Part shown: positions 6,501 through 14,216 of the stretch, piece by piece
Layout of the letters: each line of letters starts with the position of its first letter
How positions within the stretch are numbered: the stretch's first letter is position 1
NCBI GenBank assembly: GCA_017536845.1
Contig: JAFWCP010000468.1
Coordinates: forward strand, 1-17,435
Length of the DNA stretch: 17,435 bases
Reading direction: 5' to 3'
Origin: Solobacterium sp.
Lineage (GTDB): Bacteria > Bacillota_I > Bacilli_A > Erysipelotrichales > Erysipelotrichaceae
Program-made: the position numbers and the translations under genes
The notes under the pieces: model-generated
Seen by the model: the letters and a program-made list of their open reading frames with translations, nothing else
Told to the model about the DNA's origin: nothing
The model's database searches: none

Positions 6501-7190
6501 TTACATCACCTCAGCCGAAATGATGCCCGGCATCTCTTCAAACCTCTTTGCCAGTGCTTTCGGATCAACCTCTCCGCCCGGCCGCAGCGACAGCAAGGCT
6601 GAATACACAGCCGTCCCGTCCTGGCTGGAACCGGTGATCTGCAGGTTTGTGATGGACATGTTATCATCCTTGCACATCCGCAGCACCTTGTCAAAATCCT
6701 GCCGGTTGTAATAGCTCAGCACAATCTTGAAGACCGGGTAATGCACGATTCTTGACCGCACATCCGCAAAATAGGTTTCGCACAGCAGCACCAGGGCAAT
6801 GGCGATCAGAGCGCCTTCATAGAAGCCTGCGCCGATGGCAATGCCGATGATGGCGGTGGTCCAGATGCCTGCCGCCGTGGTCAGGCCTTTGACCGTCTTG
6901 TTGCGGGTGACGACAATGGTGCCGGCGCCGATAAAGGAAATGCCCGAGATGACCTGCGTTGGAATACGCGACATATCCGCCGAAAGCCCCAGTACAAGGT
7001 ACAGGTACTGGCCGGTCATGGAAGCCACAACCGCGCCGATGCAGACAAGGATGTGGGTACGGAAACCCGCTGATTTGTTTTTATAGCTGCGTTCAAGGCC
7101 GATGACACCGCCGGCAATAAAGCCCATGACCATCCTGAACAGAATCGGGAAGAACGTCATTCCTCTTAAACCGTTGAATATTGATAACAT
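6501..7190 (-). CDS. MgtC/SapB family membrane protein, copy 1
   Basis: The protein has 229 aa. The N-terminal half carries several hydrophobic helices and clear MgtC-family signatures: GGVIGLERSYKNKSAGFRT (28-45), QVISGISFIGAGTI (79-92) and KGLTTAAGIWTTAIIGIAIGAG (101-122). The soluble C-terminus (about 152-229) resembles the ACT-like tail of MgtC proteins. Family members are inner-membrane proteins linked to survival in low magnesium and at acid pH, some through effects on the F1Fo ATPase; the role here is not known. A GGGAGG site precedes the ATG. It follows the second MgtC copy by 15 bp, in one operon. Confidence 0.9.
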   Translation of the reverse strand: MLSIFNGLRGMTFFPILFRMVMGFIAGGVIGLERSYKNKSAGFRTHILVCIGAVVASMTGQYLYLVLGLSADMSRIPTQVISGISFIGAGTIVVTRNKTVKGLTTAAGIWTTAIIGIAIGAGFYEGALIAIALVLLCETYFADVRSRIVHYPVFKIVLSYYNRQDFDKVLRMCKDDNMSITNLQITGSSQDGTAVYSALLSLRPGGEVDPKALAKRFEEMPGIISAEVM

Positions 7191-7205
7191 ACAGATTCCT
7201 CCCTC

Positions 7206-7940
7206 TTACGAAATCAGTTCCTCTGCCGAAAACACACACGGCAGTTCGGCAATTCCCGCCATCATGTCTGAATGTGAAGGATGTTCTTTCGACAGCTTCA
7301 TGGAGAATACGGCAGCCGGGTTCTTCTCTCCCTGTCGGACAGTACGCTCCACTTCAATGTCATAAATATGCGCATTTCTTTCCTTGATCAGATTTATGAT
7401 GGCGTCGATGTTGTCAATCACGTCAAACTCGACATACAGCGTGATATTCCGTGTCCGGCGTTTGTACAGTTTCTCCAGCTCGGTCATGAAATTCAGCGTG
7501 AAGAGAATCATGACAAAGGCAATCAGCACACACTCGTAAAAGCCTGCCCCGCAGGCAATGCCCATGATCGCCGAGGCAAACAGCCCAGTGGCCGTAGTCA
7601 GGCCTTCCACCTGCTGATGTTCCACCGCGATGATGGAGCCGCCGGCCAGGAAATCGATGCCGCCGATCACCTGGGCCGAGAAGCGTGATGCGTCAAATTT
7701 GGAACCGACCTGTTTCACAATATCAGCCCATTCCGTATGCATCATCTCTGATTCATACATGGAAATCAGAACCGTCAGCGCTGCGCCGATCCCCACCAGC
7801 ATATAGGTACGGAATCCGGCGGTACGGTTCCTTTTGGTCCGCCCATAGCCGATGATGCCCCCTGCCGCCATGGCAAGGCACAGTCTGAGGATCACCGTCA
7901 GGAAGCTGAACCCGCGTAAATACTCTATGAATGATGCCAT
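7206..7940 (-). CDS. MgtC/SapB family membrane protein, diverged copy 2
   Basis: The protein has 244 aa from the ATG at 7940, preceded by CGGAGG; a longer frame lacks a ribosome binding site and would run through the promoter. It has the same plan as its neighbour: membrane helices, GGIIGYGRTKRNRTAGFRT (27-45), GGIDFLAGGSII (93-104), EGLTTATGLFASAIMGIACGAG (112-133), then an ACT-like tail. The conserved Glu of GLERS is replaced (GYGRT), and the GISFIGAG motif of copy 1 reads GIDFLAGG, so it is a diverged paralogue. It is the first gene of the mgtC pair. Different-subunit or regulatory roles are possible. Confidence 0.85.
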   Translation of the reverse strand: MASFIEYLRGFSFLTVILRLCLAMAAGGIIGYGRTKRNRTAGFRTYMLVGIGAALTVLISMYESEMMHTEWADIVKQVGSKFDASRFSAQVIGGIDFLAGGSIIAVEHQQVEGLTTATGLFASAIMGIACGAGFYECVLIAFVMILFTLNFMTELEKLYKRRTRNITLYVEFDVIDNIDAIINLIKERNAHIYDIEVERTVRQGEKNPAAVFSMKLSKEHPSHSDMMAGIAELPCVFSAEELIS

Positions 7941-7962
7941 AAGGATAACCTCCGGTAAGACC

Positions 7963-7971
7963 ATTATACCA
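7963..7971 (-). promoter_or_regulatory. Extended -10 promoter of the mgtC pair
   Basis: The minus strand reads TGGTATAAT, a perfect extended -10, 22 bp before the ATG at 7940. No clear -35 is present. It diverges from the DMT transporter promoter within the 98-bp region between the two genes. Confidence 0.6.
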
Positions 7972-8007
7972 AACCCGACAGGTGTGGATGATAACCAGAC
8001 ATATGTG

Positions 8008-8031
8008 CACGATAAAAAATCGTGATACAAT
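8008..8031 (+). promoter_or_regulatory. DMT transporter promoter with palindrome, possibly leaderless
   Basis: A perfect inverted repeat CACGAT-AAAAA-ATCGTG (8008-8024) lies just upstream of -10 TACAAT (8026-8031). Seven nt separate the -10 from the ATG at 8039, and no ribosome binding site is present, so the transcript may start at the ATG. The repeat would sit in the spacer between -35 and -10, a typical repressor or activator position. The -35 is weak. Confidence 0.45.
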
Positions 8032-8038
8032 AACCGCC

Positions 8039-8902
8039 ATGAAAACCAGAGCTTATCTTTCCCTGATCCTGGCGGTGGTGCTTTGGGGCTCTTCCTTCAT
8101 CGGCTCCAAAATTGCCCTGGGACATTTTTCCGTCTGCCTGCTGTGCATGGTCCGCTTTGTCCTGGCCACGGTTTTCATGTTCATTGTCATGCTTGTCTCA
8201 AAACGTTCCTTCGCCCTGCCGGAGAAAAAAGACAGGAAGTACATCCTGCTTTCGGCCCTGCTGGGCATTGCCGTCTATTACGCCCTGGAAAACCTCGGCC
8301 TGACCATGACCGGGGCTGCCGATGCCAGCGTCATCAGCGCCAGCTATCCCACCATCACCGTACTGACCGGCATCCTCATGTATCATGAACACGTCTCCCG
8401 TGCCTCCGTCTTCGGCATCCTGTGTGCCTTTGCCGGGGTGGTGATCCTGACCTTTGCCGCTCCTGACGGCAGCAGTTCGCTGTACGGTGACCTGCTTCTT
8501 GTAGCGGATGGGTTCATGTGGGCTCAGTACAACTACCTGACCCAGCGCATTTCGAAAGACTGTGACAATATTACCGTCACCTTCTGGCAGACCTTAGCCG
8601 GCACAATCCTGTTCATCCCGTTCCTGCTTCTGGAAACCCCGGTGATCAGAGATCCCGATCCCGCCGCAATTGCGGCTGTCCTGTACCTTTCGGCCGGATG
8701 CACGGTATTTGCCCTGCTGTTATACAACGTCGGCTTACGGGATGTCAGCGCCGATACCGCTGCAGCCTTAATGAACTTCATGCCGGTTGCCGGCATCATC
8801 CTTTCCGCCCTGATCCTCCATGAAGCCATCACCCTGCGCCATCTGCTGGGCACTGCCATCATCATTGCCGGCGTCATGCTTTGCATGAAGAATACAGACT
8901 AA
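8039..8902 (+). CDS. DMT superfamily (EamA) transporter
   Basis: The protein has 287 aa with about ten hydrophobic helices in two EamA repeats (about 5-135 and 145-285). The first contains LWGSSFIGSKIAL and ADASVISASYPTITVLTGILMYHEHV; the second contains SADTAAALMNFMPVAGIILSALILHEAI. The paired end of each repeat (P-x-x-T/A...E) is typical of drug/metabolite exporters such as RhaT- and YdcZ-like relatives. Substrate cannot be told from sequence; metabolite or amino acid export is usual. The ATG at 8039 is chosen because it directly precedes the first helix; a start at 8003 is possible but also lacks a good ribosome binding site. It is the only plus-strand gene here. Confidence 0.88.
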   Translation: MKTRAYLSLILAVVLWGSSFIGSKIALGHFSVCLLCMVRFVLATVFMFIVMLVSKRSFALPEKKDRKYILLSALLGIAVYYALENLGLTMTGAADASVISASYPTITVLTGILMYHEHVSRASVFGILCAFAGVVILTFAAPDGSSSLYGDLLLVADGFMWAQYNYLTQRISKDCDNITVTFWQTLAGTILFIPFLLLETPVIRDPDPAAIAAVLYLSAGCTVFALLLYNVGLRDVSADTAAALMNFMPVAGIILSALILHEAITLRHLLGTAIIIAGVMLCMKNTD

Positions 8903-8923
8903 AACAGGCCGTCGGCCTGTTTT
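8901..8923. terminator. Bidirectional terminator between convergent genes
   Basis: AAAACAGGCC and GGCCTGTTTT form a perfect 10-bp stem with a 3-nt loop. The A and T runs make it work in both directions. It overlaps the stop codons of the DMT transporter (plus) and of the one-helix protein (minus). Confidence 0.85.
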
Positions 8924-9848
8924 ATCGTGTAAACAGCTGGGAAGAGAAGATGTTCAGGAACAGGAAGCATCCGTCTTCCGTATAGAAGACAATCCCTTCC
9001 GGATCCTGTTCAAACCGGCATTCAACGATCTGGTCCGCCATGACGATCTGATACACAATCGGCAGGTCGAATGACGTTTTCAGCACCCCGTCTTCCAAGG
9101 CATAGCTGCCGGAATAGACCGTCTGGTTTTCGCTCTGATTGTCGCCGACGATGATCATCAGCGTCTCCGAAGCCAGCGTCATGCTTTTAATGTAAGCCAT
9201 CGGATAGTCAGCTGCCGGTGTATGCATTCCCTGCCATCCGCCGGTCAGTTCCGCGTCGAGATAGGCAGGGTGGAAGGAAGCGTCACTGGGCGCAAACAGA
9301 ACCGTTTCCTGGGTAAACGGGTCAAACAGGCGGAGGCTGCCGCCTTCTTCTTCCACCGTCCCGTCGGAAGTCACATAATACACGGTCGAAGTCAGCGCCA
9401 TGCCTTCTTCTGCCGGATAGGCTCCGGCCGCATGATAGGCCAGGGTTTCCGTGTCATAGGAAAGCGGGATGAAATACCTGCCGTTGAAGAACCAGCTGCC
9501 TTCTTCCTCCAGGTGCACATACGTTTCCCCGGAAACAAACGTGCCGTGAGGATAGGGAACCGGCGTCGGCGTGCTCTCCGGGGTCGGGGTCGGTTCCGGT
9601 GTCACCACCGGCGCCGGCGTTTCCGCGATAACCGGCGGCGGAACGTTTTCCGGCTGCGGCTCTGCCTTATGGAACAGGCCGGTATCCAGCACAAGAGGAA
9701 AGATGATGAAAAGAACAGCCGCCATCATGAGCAGTTTCCGCAGCTGCCTGCGCTTCTTTTTCTTCTTTTCTTCTTCCTCCTCTTTCACCGGGGGCACATA
9801 ACCGAGATTGAACTCATCCGGCAAGGGACGGAATTCTTTCTCTTTCAT
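8922..9848 (-). CDS. One-helix membrane protein with Thr/Pro-rich stalk and external domain
   Basis: The protein has 308 aa and I do not recognise the family. The cytosolic N-terminus (1-38) has an acidic run followed by a basic run (EEEEEKKKKKRR, 23-34). One membrane helix spans about 39-57. Residues 62-100 are a Thr/Pro/Glu-rich stalk with repeated TPxP units. Residues 100-308 form a predicted beta-rich external domain. Topology by the positive-inside rule is N-in, C-out. The start overlaps the MscS gene stop (ATGA), so it is translationally coupled to the channel and may sense or modify the cell surface around it. Confidence 0.75.
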   Translation of the reverse strand: MKEKEFRPLPDEFNLGYVPPVKEEEEEKKKKKRRQLRKLLMMAAVLFIIFPLVLDTGLFHKAEPQPENVPPPVIAETPAPVVTPEPTPTPESTPTPVPYPHGTFVSGETYVHLEEEGSWFFNGRYFIPLSYDTETLAYHAAGAYPAEEGMALTSTVYYVTSDGTVEEEGGSLRLFDPFTQETVLFAPSDASFHPAYLDAELTGGWQGMHTPAADYPMAYIKSMTLASETLMIIVGDNQSENQTVYSGSYALEDGVLKTSFDLPIVYQIVMADQIVECRFEQDPEGIVFYTEDGCFLFLNIFSSQLFTR

Positions 9849-10633
9849 TCTCTGATTCCCAGTTCTCTCAGCTTCTTCAGCAGGTACAGGTTCATCTGCC
9901 GTCTGGTGTTGTAGACTTCCTTTTCATCTGCTTCCGCAACAAAGCGGATGATTGCCTCATCGTCAATGCTCTCGACGCCAAGGCAGCGGATGTTTCCGTA
10001 ATCGGCACTGATGACCTTGTCCACCGCTTCATCAGGAACGGCAATGTCAACAACGACAGCCGACTTGTAGGAAGAACGGTTCAGGACGTCCTTCATGGAA
10101 GAGTTGTTGAAGATCTTTTCATTGCCGGCATTGTCCTTCAGGCAGGTTGTACGGATGCCGATTTCGGTGACTGTCCCCAGGAAACCGTCAACCTCGATGA
10201 TGTCGCCGACCTTGTACTCCTGCTCAAACAGCATGAACAGTCCCGTAAGCATATCCTCGATAATGCCCTCGGCACTCAGGCCGATGATCAGGGCAAGGAT
10301 GCCGATGCCGGCAATGATGCCGTTGATGTCAGCGCCCAGGATCCGTAACGACCAGACGACCATCAGGATGGTTGTCACATAATCTGCCGCACTTCTTAAC
10401 AGCGTGACCAGGGTTGCCAGCTTCGCAACCCGGATCAGGGAAATCAGGAACTTGAGCAGATACTTCACCGCCGTCAGCACGGCGATGATGATCATCACTT
10501 TTACCAGAGATACAATGTCAACGTGAAAGCTTGAAATGAATTCTTTCAGATCCAGGCCGACCAGGTTTCCCAGTCCCAGACAGAGTGCCAGCACGATAAT
10601 GGCGGCGATGATTTTGCGGATGTCTTTCTTCAT
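9845..10633 (-). CDS. MscS-family mechanosensitive channel
   Basis: The protein has 262 aa from the ATG at 10633, chosen for AAGGAG 6 nt upstream; a start ten codons earlier lacks one. Hydrophobic segments lie at about 7-24, 38-62, 80-98 and 103-130. The last is the pore helix, running into the MscS signature GLFMLFEQEYKVGDIIEVDGFLGTVTEIGIRTT (131-163), followed by the beta domain. Members open under membrane tension and release solutes during hypo-osmotic shock. The short size and few helices resemble small YkuT-like MscS proteins. It lies in an operon after the small exported protein and before the stalk protein, which suggests a turgor or cell-wall role. Confidence 0.88.
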   Translation of the reverse strand: MKKDIRKIIAAIIVLALCLGLGNLVGLDLKEFISSFHVDIVSLVKVMIIIAVLTAVKYLLKFLISLIRVAKLATLVTLLRSAADYVTTILMVVWSLRILGADINGIIAGIGILALIIGLSAEGIIEDMLTGLFMLFEQEYKVGDIIEVDGFLGTVTEIGIRTTCLKDNAGNEKIFNNSSMKDVLNRSSYKSAVVVDIAVPDEAVDKVISADYGNIRCLGVESIDDEAIIRFVAEADEKEVYNTRRQMNLYLLKKLRELGIRE

Positions 10634-10649
10634 GTGCTTCTCCTTACGA

Positions 10650-11270
10650 TCAATTCTCTTCACGGCTCATCTTCGATACATAATAGCCTCTGCCGATGCC
10701 GACGGTATCTTCATTTCCCTGTTCCCAATGGCCTTGCTCACCGACAATCTGCGTTTCGGTGTGGCCCCTTTCGGCCTGGGCATACTGGTCAACAACGCGG
10801 ATGGTTTCATCATAGGCAGCCTGATCAATCACCGTGATATACGACGTTGTGGTCTGCGTTCCGGTGATGATATTGCCGTCACGGACACCTGCCTGTGCCA
10901 GGGCCGATTCATAGTCGTAATACGTCTCCCTGTATGTGGTGCCGAAGGCATCCGGAAAATCCACATACCACACCGGGGTGCTGACCGAGACCGGTTCCTG
11001 ATGGGTAACGGCATCATGATGGATGGTCTCATAGTGGCTGATTTCCTGCCGGGCCGGCGTATCCACGATATAGACATCCTGCGGCGTCCCTTCGACATCC
11101 ACCACCCAGCGGTTGTTCCGGCTGTCGTCGGAAATCCACATATTCGCTGTCGTGACAGCTGTTCTGGTGCCTTTGTGCACATCTGCAGTCTCTGTATCCT
11201 TCAGAACCGGCTGACGCATCAGCGCTGATATGACCAGCGATGCTGCCGCGAGAATTCCCAATCCTTTCAT
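10650..11270 (-). CDS. Small exported protein with repeated Val/Asp-rich segments
   Basis: The protein has 206 aa from the ATG at 11270; the longer reading frame crosses the promoter. The N-terminus MKGLGILAAASLVISALM is a signal peptide or membrane anchor without a lipobox. The body carries two loosely similar blocks: VYIVDTPARQEISHYETIHHDAVTH (67-90) and ITVIDQAAYDETIRVVDQYAQ (145-164), rich in His, Tyr and acidic residues. Such His- and acid-rich repeats could bind metal or the cell wall, but this is speculation. I do not recognise a named family. It is the first gene of the operon with the MscS channel, 16 bp ahead of it. Confidence 0.7.
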   Translation of the reverse strand: MKGLGILAAASLVISALMRQPVLKDTETADVHKGTRTAVTTANMWISDDSRNNRWVVDVEGTPQDVYIVDTPARQEISHYETIHHDAVTHQEPVSVSTPVWYVDFPDAFGTTYRETYYDYESALAQAGVRDGNIITGTQTTTSYITVIDQAAYDETIRVVDQYAQAERGHTETQIVGEQGHWEQGNEDTVGIGRGYYVSKMSREEN

Positions 11271-11303
11271 TTTCCTGTCCTCTTCTTTGTCAGATGATAA
11301 TTC

Positions 11304-11309
11304 ATTATA
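11304..11309 (-). promoter_or_regulatory. -10 element of the exported protein-MscS operon
   Basis: A perfect TATAAT lies on the minus strand 33 bp before the ATG at 11270. I could not find a convincing -35 at 16-18 bp. Confidence 0.45.
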
Positions 11310-11372
11310 CCGGATGACGAAGCCTTTCAGGGAAGCAAATGCTGTGTTTTCATGCGGGACCGGGCATTTCCG

Positions 11373-11404
11373 AAAAAACACCATCGGGAAGAAGCCAGAT
11401 GGTG
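11373..11404 (-). terminator. Terminator after the sigma/anti-sigma operon
   Basis: On the minus strand, CACCATC pairs with GATGGTG across a 12-nt loop and six Ts follow. It starts 16 nt after the anti-sigma stop codon. Confidence 0.8.
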
Positions 11405-11420
11405 CAGTCATGCCTGTTGT

Positions 11421-12287
11421 TTATAAATCCATATCCAGCAGCGTCTGGATGCCCTTTGCGGACTTGCCGTATGATTTGACGTCAAAGTCGAAATCCCTGA
11501 CATCCAGCCTGTACTGCACTGTGCTGTCGGCATCGGTTTCCACCCACGAAAGGTTCTCAATGCAGGCCAGCACTGCCGCAAGATGGGGGACATCCAGTTC
11601 CCCTGCGGCATCCTTGATGATCAGCCCGTACGGCTCGTTATCCGTTTTCAGTTCAATTCCTGAGAACTCAATGCCTGCACTCCACAGCACTTCGACAACC
11701 GCTGAAGCATTGCCGACATACGGCGTCACACTGTGGAACAGCTCCGCTGCCTCGCTCTTTATGATGGTTCCCTGATCATAAATCACATAGCCGTTCATGG
11801 TAACGGCTTCCACGTCCGCATCCAGCATCCATACATGATCCTTTTCGGAGAACGGCAGCCGCTTGCCGGTGGCTGCTTCCAGATGCACCGTTGTCCCTTC
11901 CCTTGTCAGCTTCGGTGAACGGATGGCATAATCTGCATCTGCCGCCTGCACCTTGACGACAATATTGCCGTTCTGGACAGAGACCCGGGTATCAATGCCG
12001 TGAATGGATTTGCTTGTCCGGTAATACATCACCCCGGTGAATAAGGCCGTGCATAATACGGCAACGCCAATGACCAGGCTGACAAAGCTCCTGATCTTCT
12101 TCAGATAGTTGATTTCCCGATGGTTTTCTTCATGCACCTCGGGTGTTTTCATCGCCTCATATTCTTCCCGGCATTCCTTGCAGGTAATAAGGTGTTCTTC
12201 AATGTCCCGGCCTGTTTCCGGGGAAGTCAGCCCGTCCACATAGGCAGGCAGCAGGTCTTTTACGATATGACAATCCAGTTTACTCAT
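11421..12287 (-). CDS. Membrane anti-sigma factor with zinc-finger (ZAS/zf-HC2) domain
   Basis: The protein has 288 aa. The cytosolic N-terminus carries the ZAS motif HLITCKEC (His32, Cys36, Cys39), the zinc-binding fold that captures ECF sigma factors. One membrane helix spans about 67-88. The external part (90-288) ends with a segment like DUF4825 (about 180-288: TPYVGNASAVVEVL and ELKTDNEPYGLIIKD), which is often found in such regulators. It would hold the partner sigma factor inactive until a surface signal releases it, by proteolysis or conformational change. The start overlaps the sigma stop by 8 nt (ATGAGTAA), ensuring balanced synthesis. The family assignment of the C-terminal part is from memory. 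Confidence 0.88.
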   Translation of the reverse strand: MSKLDCHIVKDLLPAYVDGLTSPETGRDIEEHLITCKECREEYEAMKTPEVHEENHREINYLKKIRSFVSLVIGVAVLCTALFTGVMYYRTSKSIHGIDTRVSVQNGNIVVKVQAADADYAIRSPKLTREGTTVHLEAATGKRLPFSEKDHVWMLDADVEAVTMNGYVIYDQGTIIKSEAAELFHSVTPYVGNASAVVEVLWSAGIEFSGIELKTDNEPYGLIIKDAAGELDVPHLAAVLACIENLSWVETDADSTVQYRLDVRDFDFDVKSYGKSAKGIQTLLDMDL

Positions 12288-12756
12288 GTTCCAGCTCCTT
12301 TCGCAGTTTCAGTTTTGCCCGATAGTACGTCACTCTTGCCCAGTTTTCACTGTGCCGTGTCACCTCGCCGATCTCGGCAAAGGAAAGATCACCGAACAGC
12401 CTCAGCTGCACCACTTCCCTTTGTTCCTCACTCAGCCGATGGATGGCTTTCAGAATTTCCAGTTTCCCGATCCTGCCCATGACAATCTTTTCCGGGCTGC
12501 TGTCATCGGGAATCTCCTCATCCGGTTCACTTTGCTTCGGATGCCTGCGGTAATACTCATACAGTTTGTTCTTCGCAATGGCACACAGCCAGGTGGTAAT
12601 CTTCCCTTCCCCGTTGAAGGTATGGATGGATCTGACTGCCTGGTAGAACGTCTCCTGGGTAATCTCCTCCGCAATATCCTCGTTTTTGGCAAGAGAAAGA
12701 AGATAACGGTAGACCATATCCGCATGTTTCCGGTAAATCTCTTCCATGGAATCCAT
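12280..12756 (-). CDS. ECF-type RNA polymerase sigma factor (partner of the ZAS anti-sigma)
   Basis: The protein has 158 aa. Sigma region 2 covers about 5-72, with DIAEEITQETFYQAV and TWLCAIAKNKLYEYYRR for -10 recognition and core binding. Region 4 covers about 105-155 (RLSEEQREVVQLRLFGDLSFAEIGEVTRHSENWARVTYYRAKLKL), the helix-turn-helix that contacts -35. There is no region 1 or 3, as expected for ECF factors. The ATG at 12756 has a GGAGG site at 7 nt. It redirects RNA polymerase when its anti-sigma is released. Targets are unknown; its own promoter and the membrane protein gene just upstream are candidates. The two reading frames overlap by 8 nt. Confidence 0.92.
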   Translation of the reverse strand: MDSMEEIYRKHADMVYRYLLSLAKNEDIAEEITQETFYQAVRSIHTFNGEGKITTWLCAIAKNKLYEYYRRHPKQSEPDEEIPDDSSPEKIVMGRIGKLEILKAIHRLSEEQREVVQLRLFGDLSFAEIGEVTRHSENWARVTYYRAKLKLRKELEHE

Positions 12757-12824
12757 CGTTTTTCCTCCTTTCGTACATATATGCAGAACAGCTGCTGTTT
12801 CGTTACAGCCGTAAGTTATTTTTT

Positions 12825-14147
12825 TCAGTTTTTTTCTGCTTCCCGGCAGAAATCATCCACGGCTTTGACAAACTCTTCCTGGAAGGCATCAAAATCCTCC
12901 GGCAGCACGTTTGTATCCAGGTCAAACATGGTGCCGTCTTCAAAATACGCGGAAATCTGCAGGAACACAATTCCATTGCCGCTGTGGTCCTGTTCGCCGT
13001 TGCGGCTTTCATACCGCCTGGTCAGGTCAAGGAAGCTGTCAAAAGGCAGGCTGTCTGCCGTACCCTTGCCATGGTAATCAGTGCCCTTTGCCAGCACCTT
13101 GCCGTCCGGGTCCTGGCGGATGGCATACCATTCGTTCTGATGCTGTTTCAGCTCGATTTCATAATATGCGGATTCCGGCGCATAGAATGCGCCGCCGATG
13201 ATGATTTTCAGATACTGCACTTCACTGTCTGACAGGGCAGAGGGATGGATCTCCTTCTCAATGGCATCCATGCAGAAAGAGGTGCATAGCGACATCACCT
13301 CATTGTAATTGCCCGGGAAACTGTTATAGCCCGATGCATTGACAGTCTTACCGTCGGAAATGGCCATGCGGAAAAGAAAGCTTTCATCCGCGTCCAGGAC
13401 ATCCGGGTCATTGCTTTTCATCCCGGCAAAGCCATCCCAGCTGAGGATGTTGTATTCCAGCAGGTCCTGATACAGCTGCCGCACTGCTTCCGCATCCAGG
13501 ACAACAGACCGCTCGACATTTTCTACAGCCGCATGGCCAAGGTCCTCTTCCTGAACTTCCCATACCTGCTGCAGGTAATAAACATCCTCATCTTTATAGA
13601 TGCTGTAGTATGGTGAAACCGCCATGCCGACAGTGCCGAACTGCAGACCGATCAGTTCCGTATCCGTTTCCGGCAGGATCCTTTTCGCCGGTGTTTCGCC
13701 TTCTTCCGGCTGCCGGAAGTACAGGGTCATGGTTTCTTTTTCATCCATCTGCAGTTCCAGCTTCAGGCCATGGTCATAGTGAAGCTTTTGAATGCGGCCT
13801 GTCTTATGAAAACGGTTGGGCCAGGCAAAGTCTTCCTTCATATTGACCTCAAGCAGGTAGTTGTTCCCGAAACCCTGGAACCTGTCAAAATTCATTGTCT
13901 TAAATGTATGCACGGTTTCGCCGTAATAGCACAGGGATGCCTGATGTTCTTCAAGATTCACCGACCACTGCGGCGTGCTGTCGGAAATCCATGTCCCCCG
14001 CATTTCTTCCGGCGTGCCGACATCTTCTCTGTACATGCCGTCGCCATCCATGATCTGATGGTCAACCGCTGTCCCTTTCGTTATCAATACAATGGCTGTC
14101 ACCACGGCAGCCGCCAGCACAATCAGAATTCCGATTTTCATTTTCAT
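12825..14147 (-). CDS. Membrane-anchored external protein of unknown function
   Basis: The protein has 440 aa and I do not recognise it. The N-terminal helix (about 5-23, IGILIVLAAAVVTAIVLIT) is a signal anchor without a lipobox. The external part begins with RGTWISDSTPQWSVNLEEHQ (50-69), which recalls lipocalin-like GTW domains, and continues as mixed beta/alpha with a Tyr-rich middle (SPYYSIYKDEDVYYLQQVW). It ends 68 bp before the ECF sigma gene, with no strong terminator in between, so read-through is possible. It has its own promoter. Its position between two signalling units suggests a sensor or envelope role. Confidence 0.72.
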   Translation of the reverse strand: MKMKIGILIVLAAAVVTAIVLITKGTAVDHQIMDGDGMYREDVGTPEEMRGTWISDSTPQWSVNLEEHQASLCYYGETVHTFKTMNFDRFQGFGNNYLLEVNMKEDFAWPNRFHKTGRIQKLHYDHGLKLELQMDEKETMTLYFRQPEEGETPAKRILPETDTELIGLQFGTVGMAVSPYYSIYKDEDVYYLQQVWEVQEEDLGHAAVENVERSVVLDAEAVRQLYQDLLEYNILSWDGFAGMKSNDPDVLDADESFLFRMAISDGKTVNASGYNSFPGNYNEVMSLCTSFCMDAIEKEIHPSALSDSEVQYLKIIIGGAFYAPESAYYEIELKQHQNEWYAIRQDPDGKVLAKGTDYHGKGTADSLPFDSFLDLTRRYESRNGEQDHSGNGIVFLQISAYFEDGTMFDLDTNVLPEDFDAFQEEFVKAVDDFCREAEKN

Positions 14148-14168
14148 TTTTCAAACCTCTCTGCCTTC

Positions 14169-14174
14169 ATTATA
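14169..14174 (-). promoter_or_regulatory. -10 element of the 440-aa membrane protein gene
   Basis: A perfect TATAAT lies on the minus strand, 21 bp before the ATG at 14147. The region 17 bp upstream is the T-tract of the preceding terminator, so the -35 is poor (TTTTTT). Confidence 0.45.
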
Positions 14175-14191
14175 CGGTATTCTGCAGTCAG

Positions 14192-14216
14192 AAAAAAAGG
14201 AAGCGTGAACTTCCTT
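14192..14216 (-). terminator. Terminator after the XRE membrane regulator gene
   Basis: On the minus strand, AAGGAAG pairs with CTTCCTT (6-nt loop) and a T-tract follows. The stem begins in the stop codon of the regulator gene. Confidence 0.8.

Noticed and set aside
11230..11775. 181-codon open frame on the plus strand
   Set aside because: It crosses the terminator and overlaps the anti-sigma gene and the exported protein gene on the other strand. Its Ser/Thr-rich composition is typical of a shadow.
12757..12824. ECF-type autoregulated promoter before the first sigma gene
   Set aside because: GTAAC and GAAAC motifs are present, but no matching -10 at the usual spacing. The AACAG-CAG-CTGTT repeat is short and could be chance.
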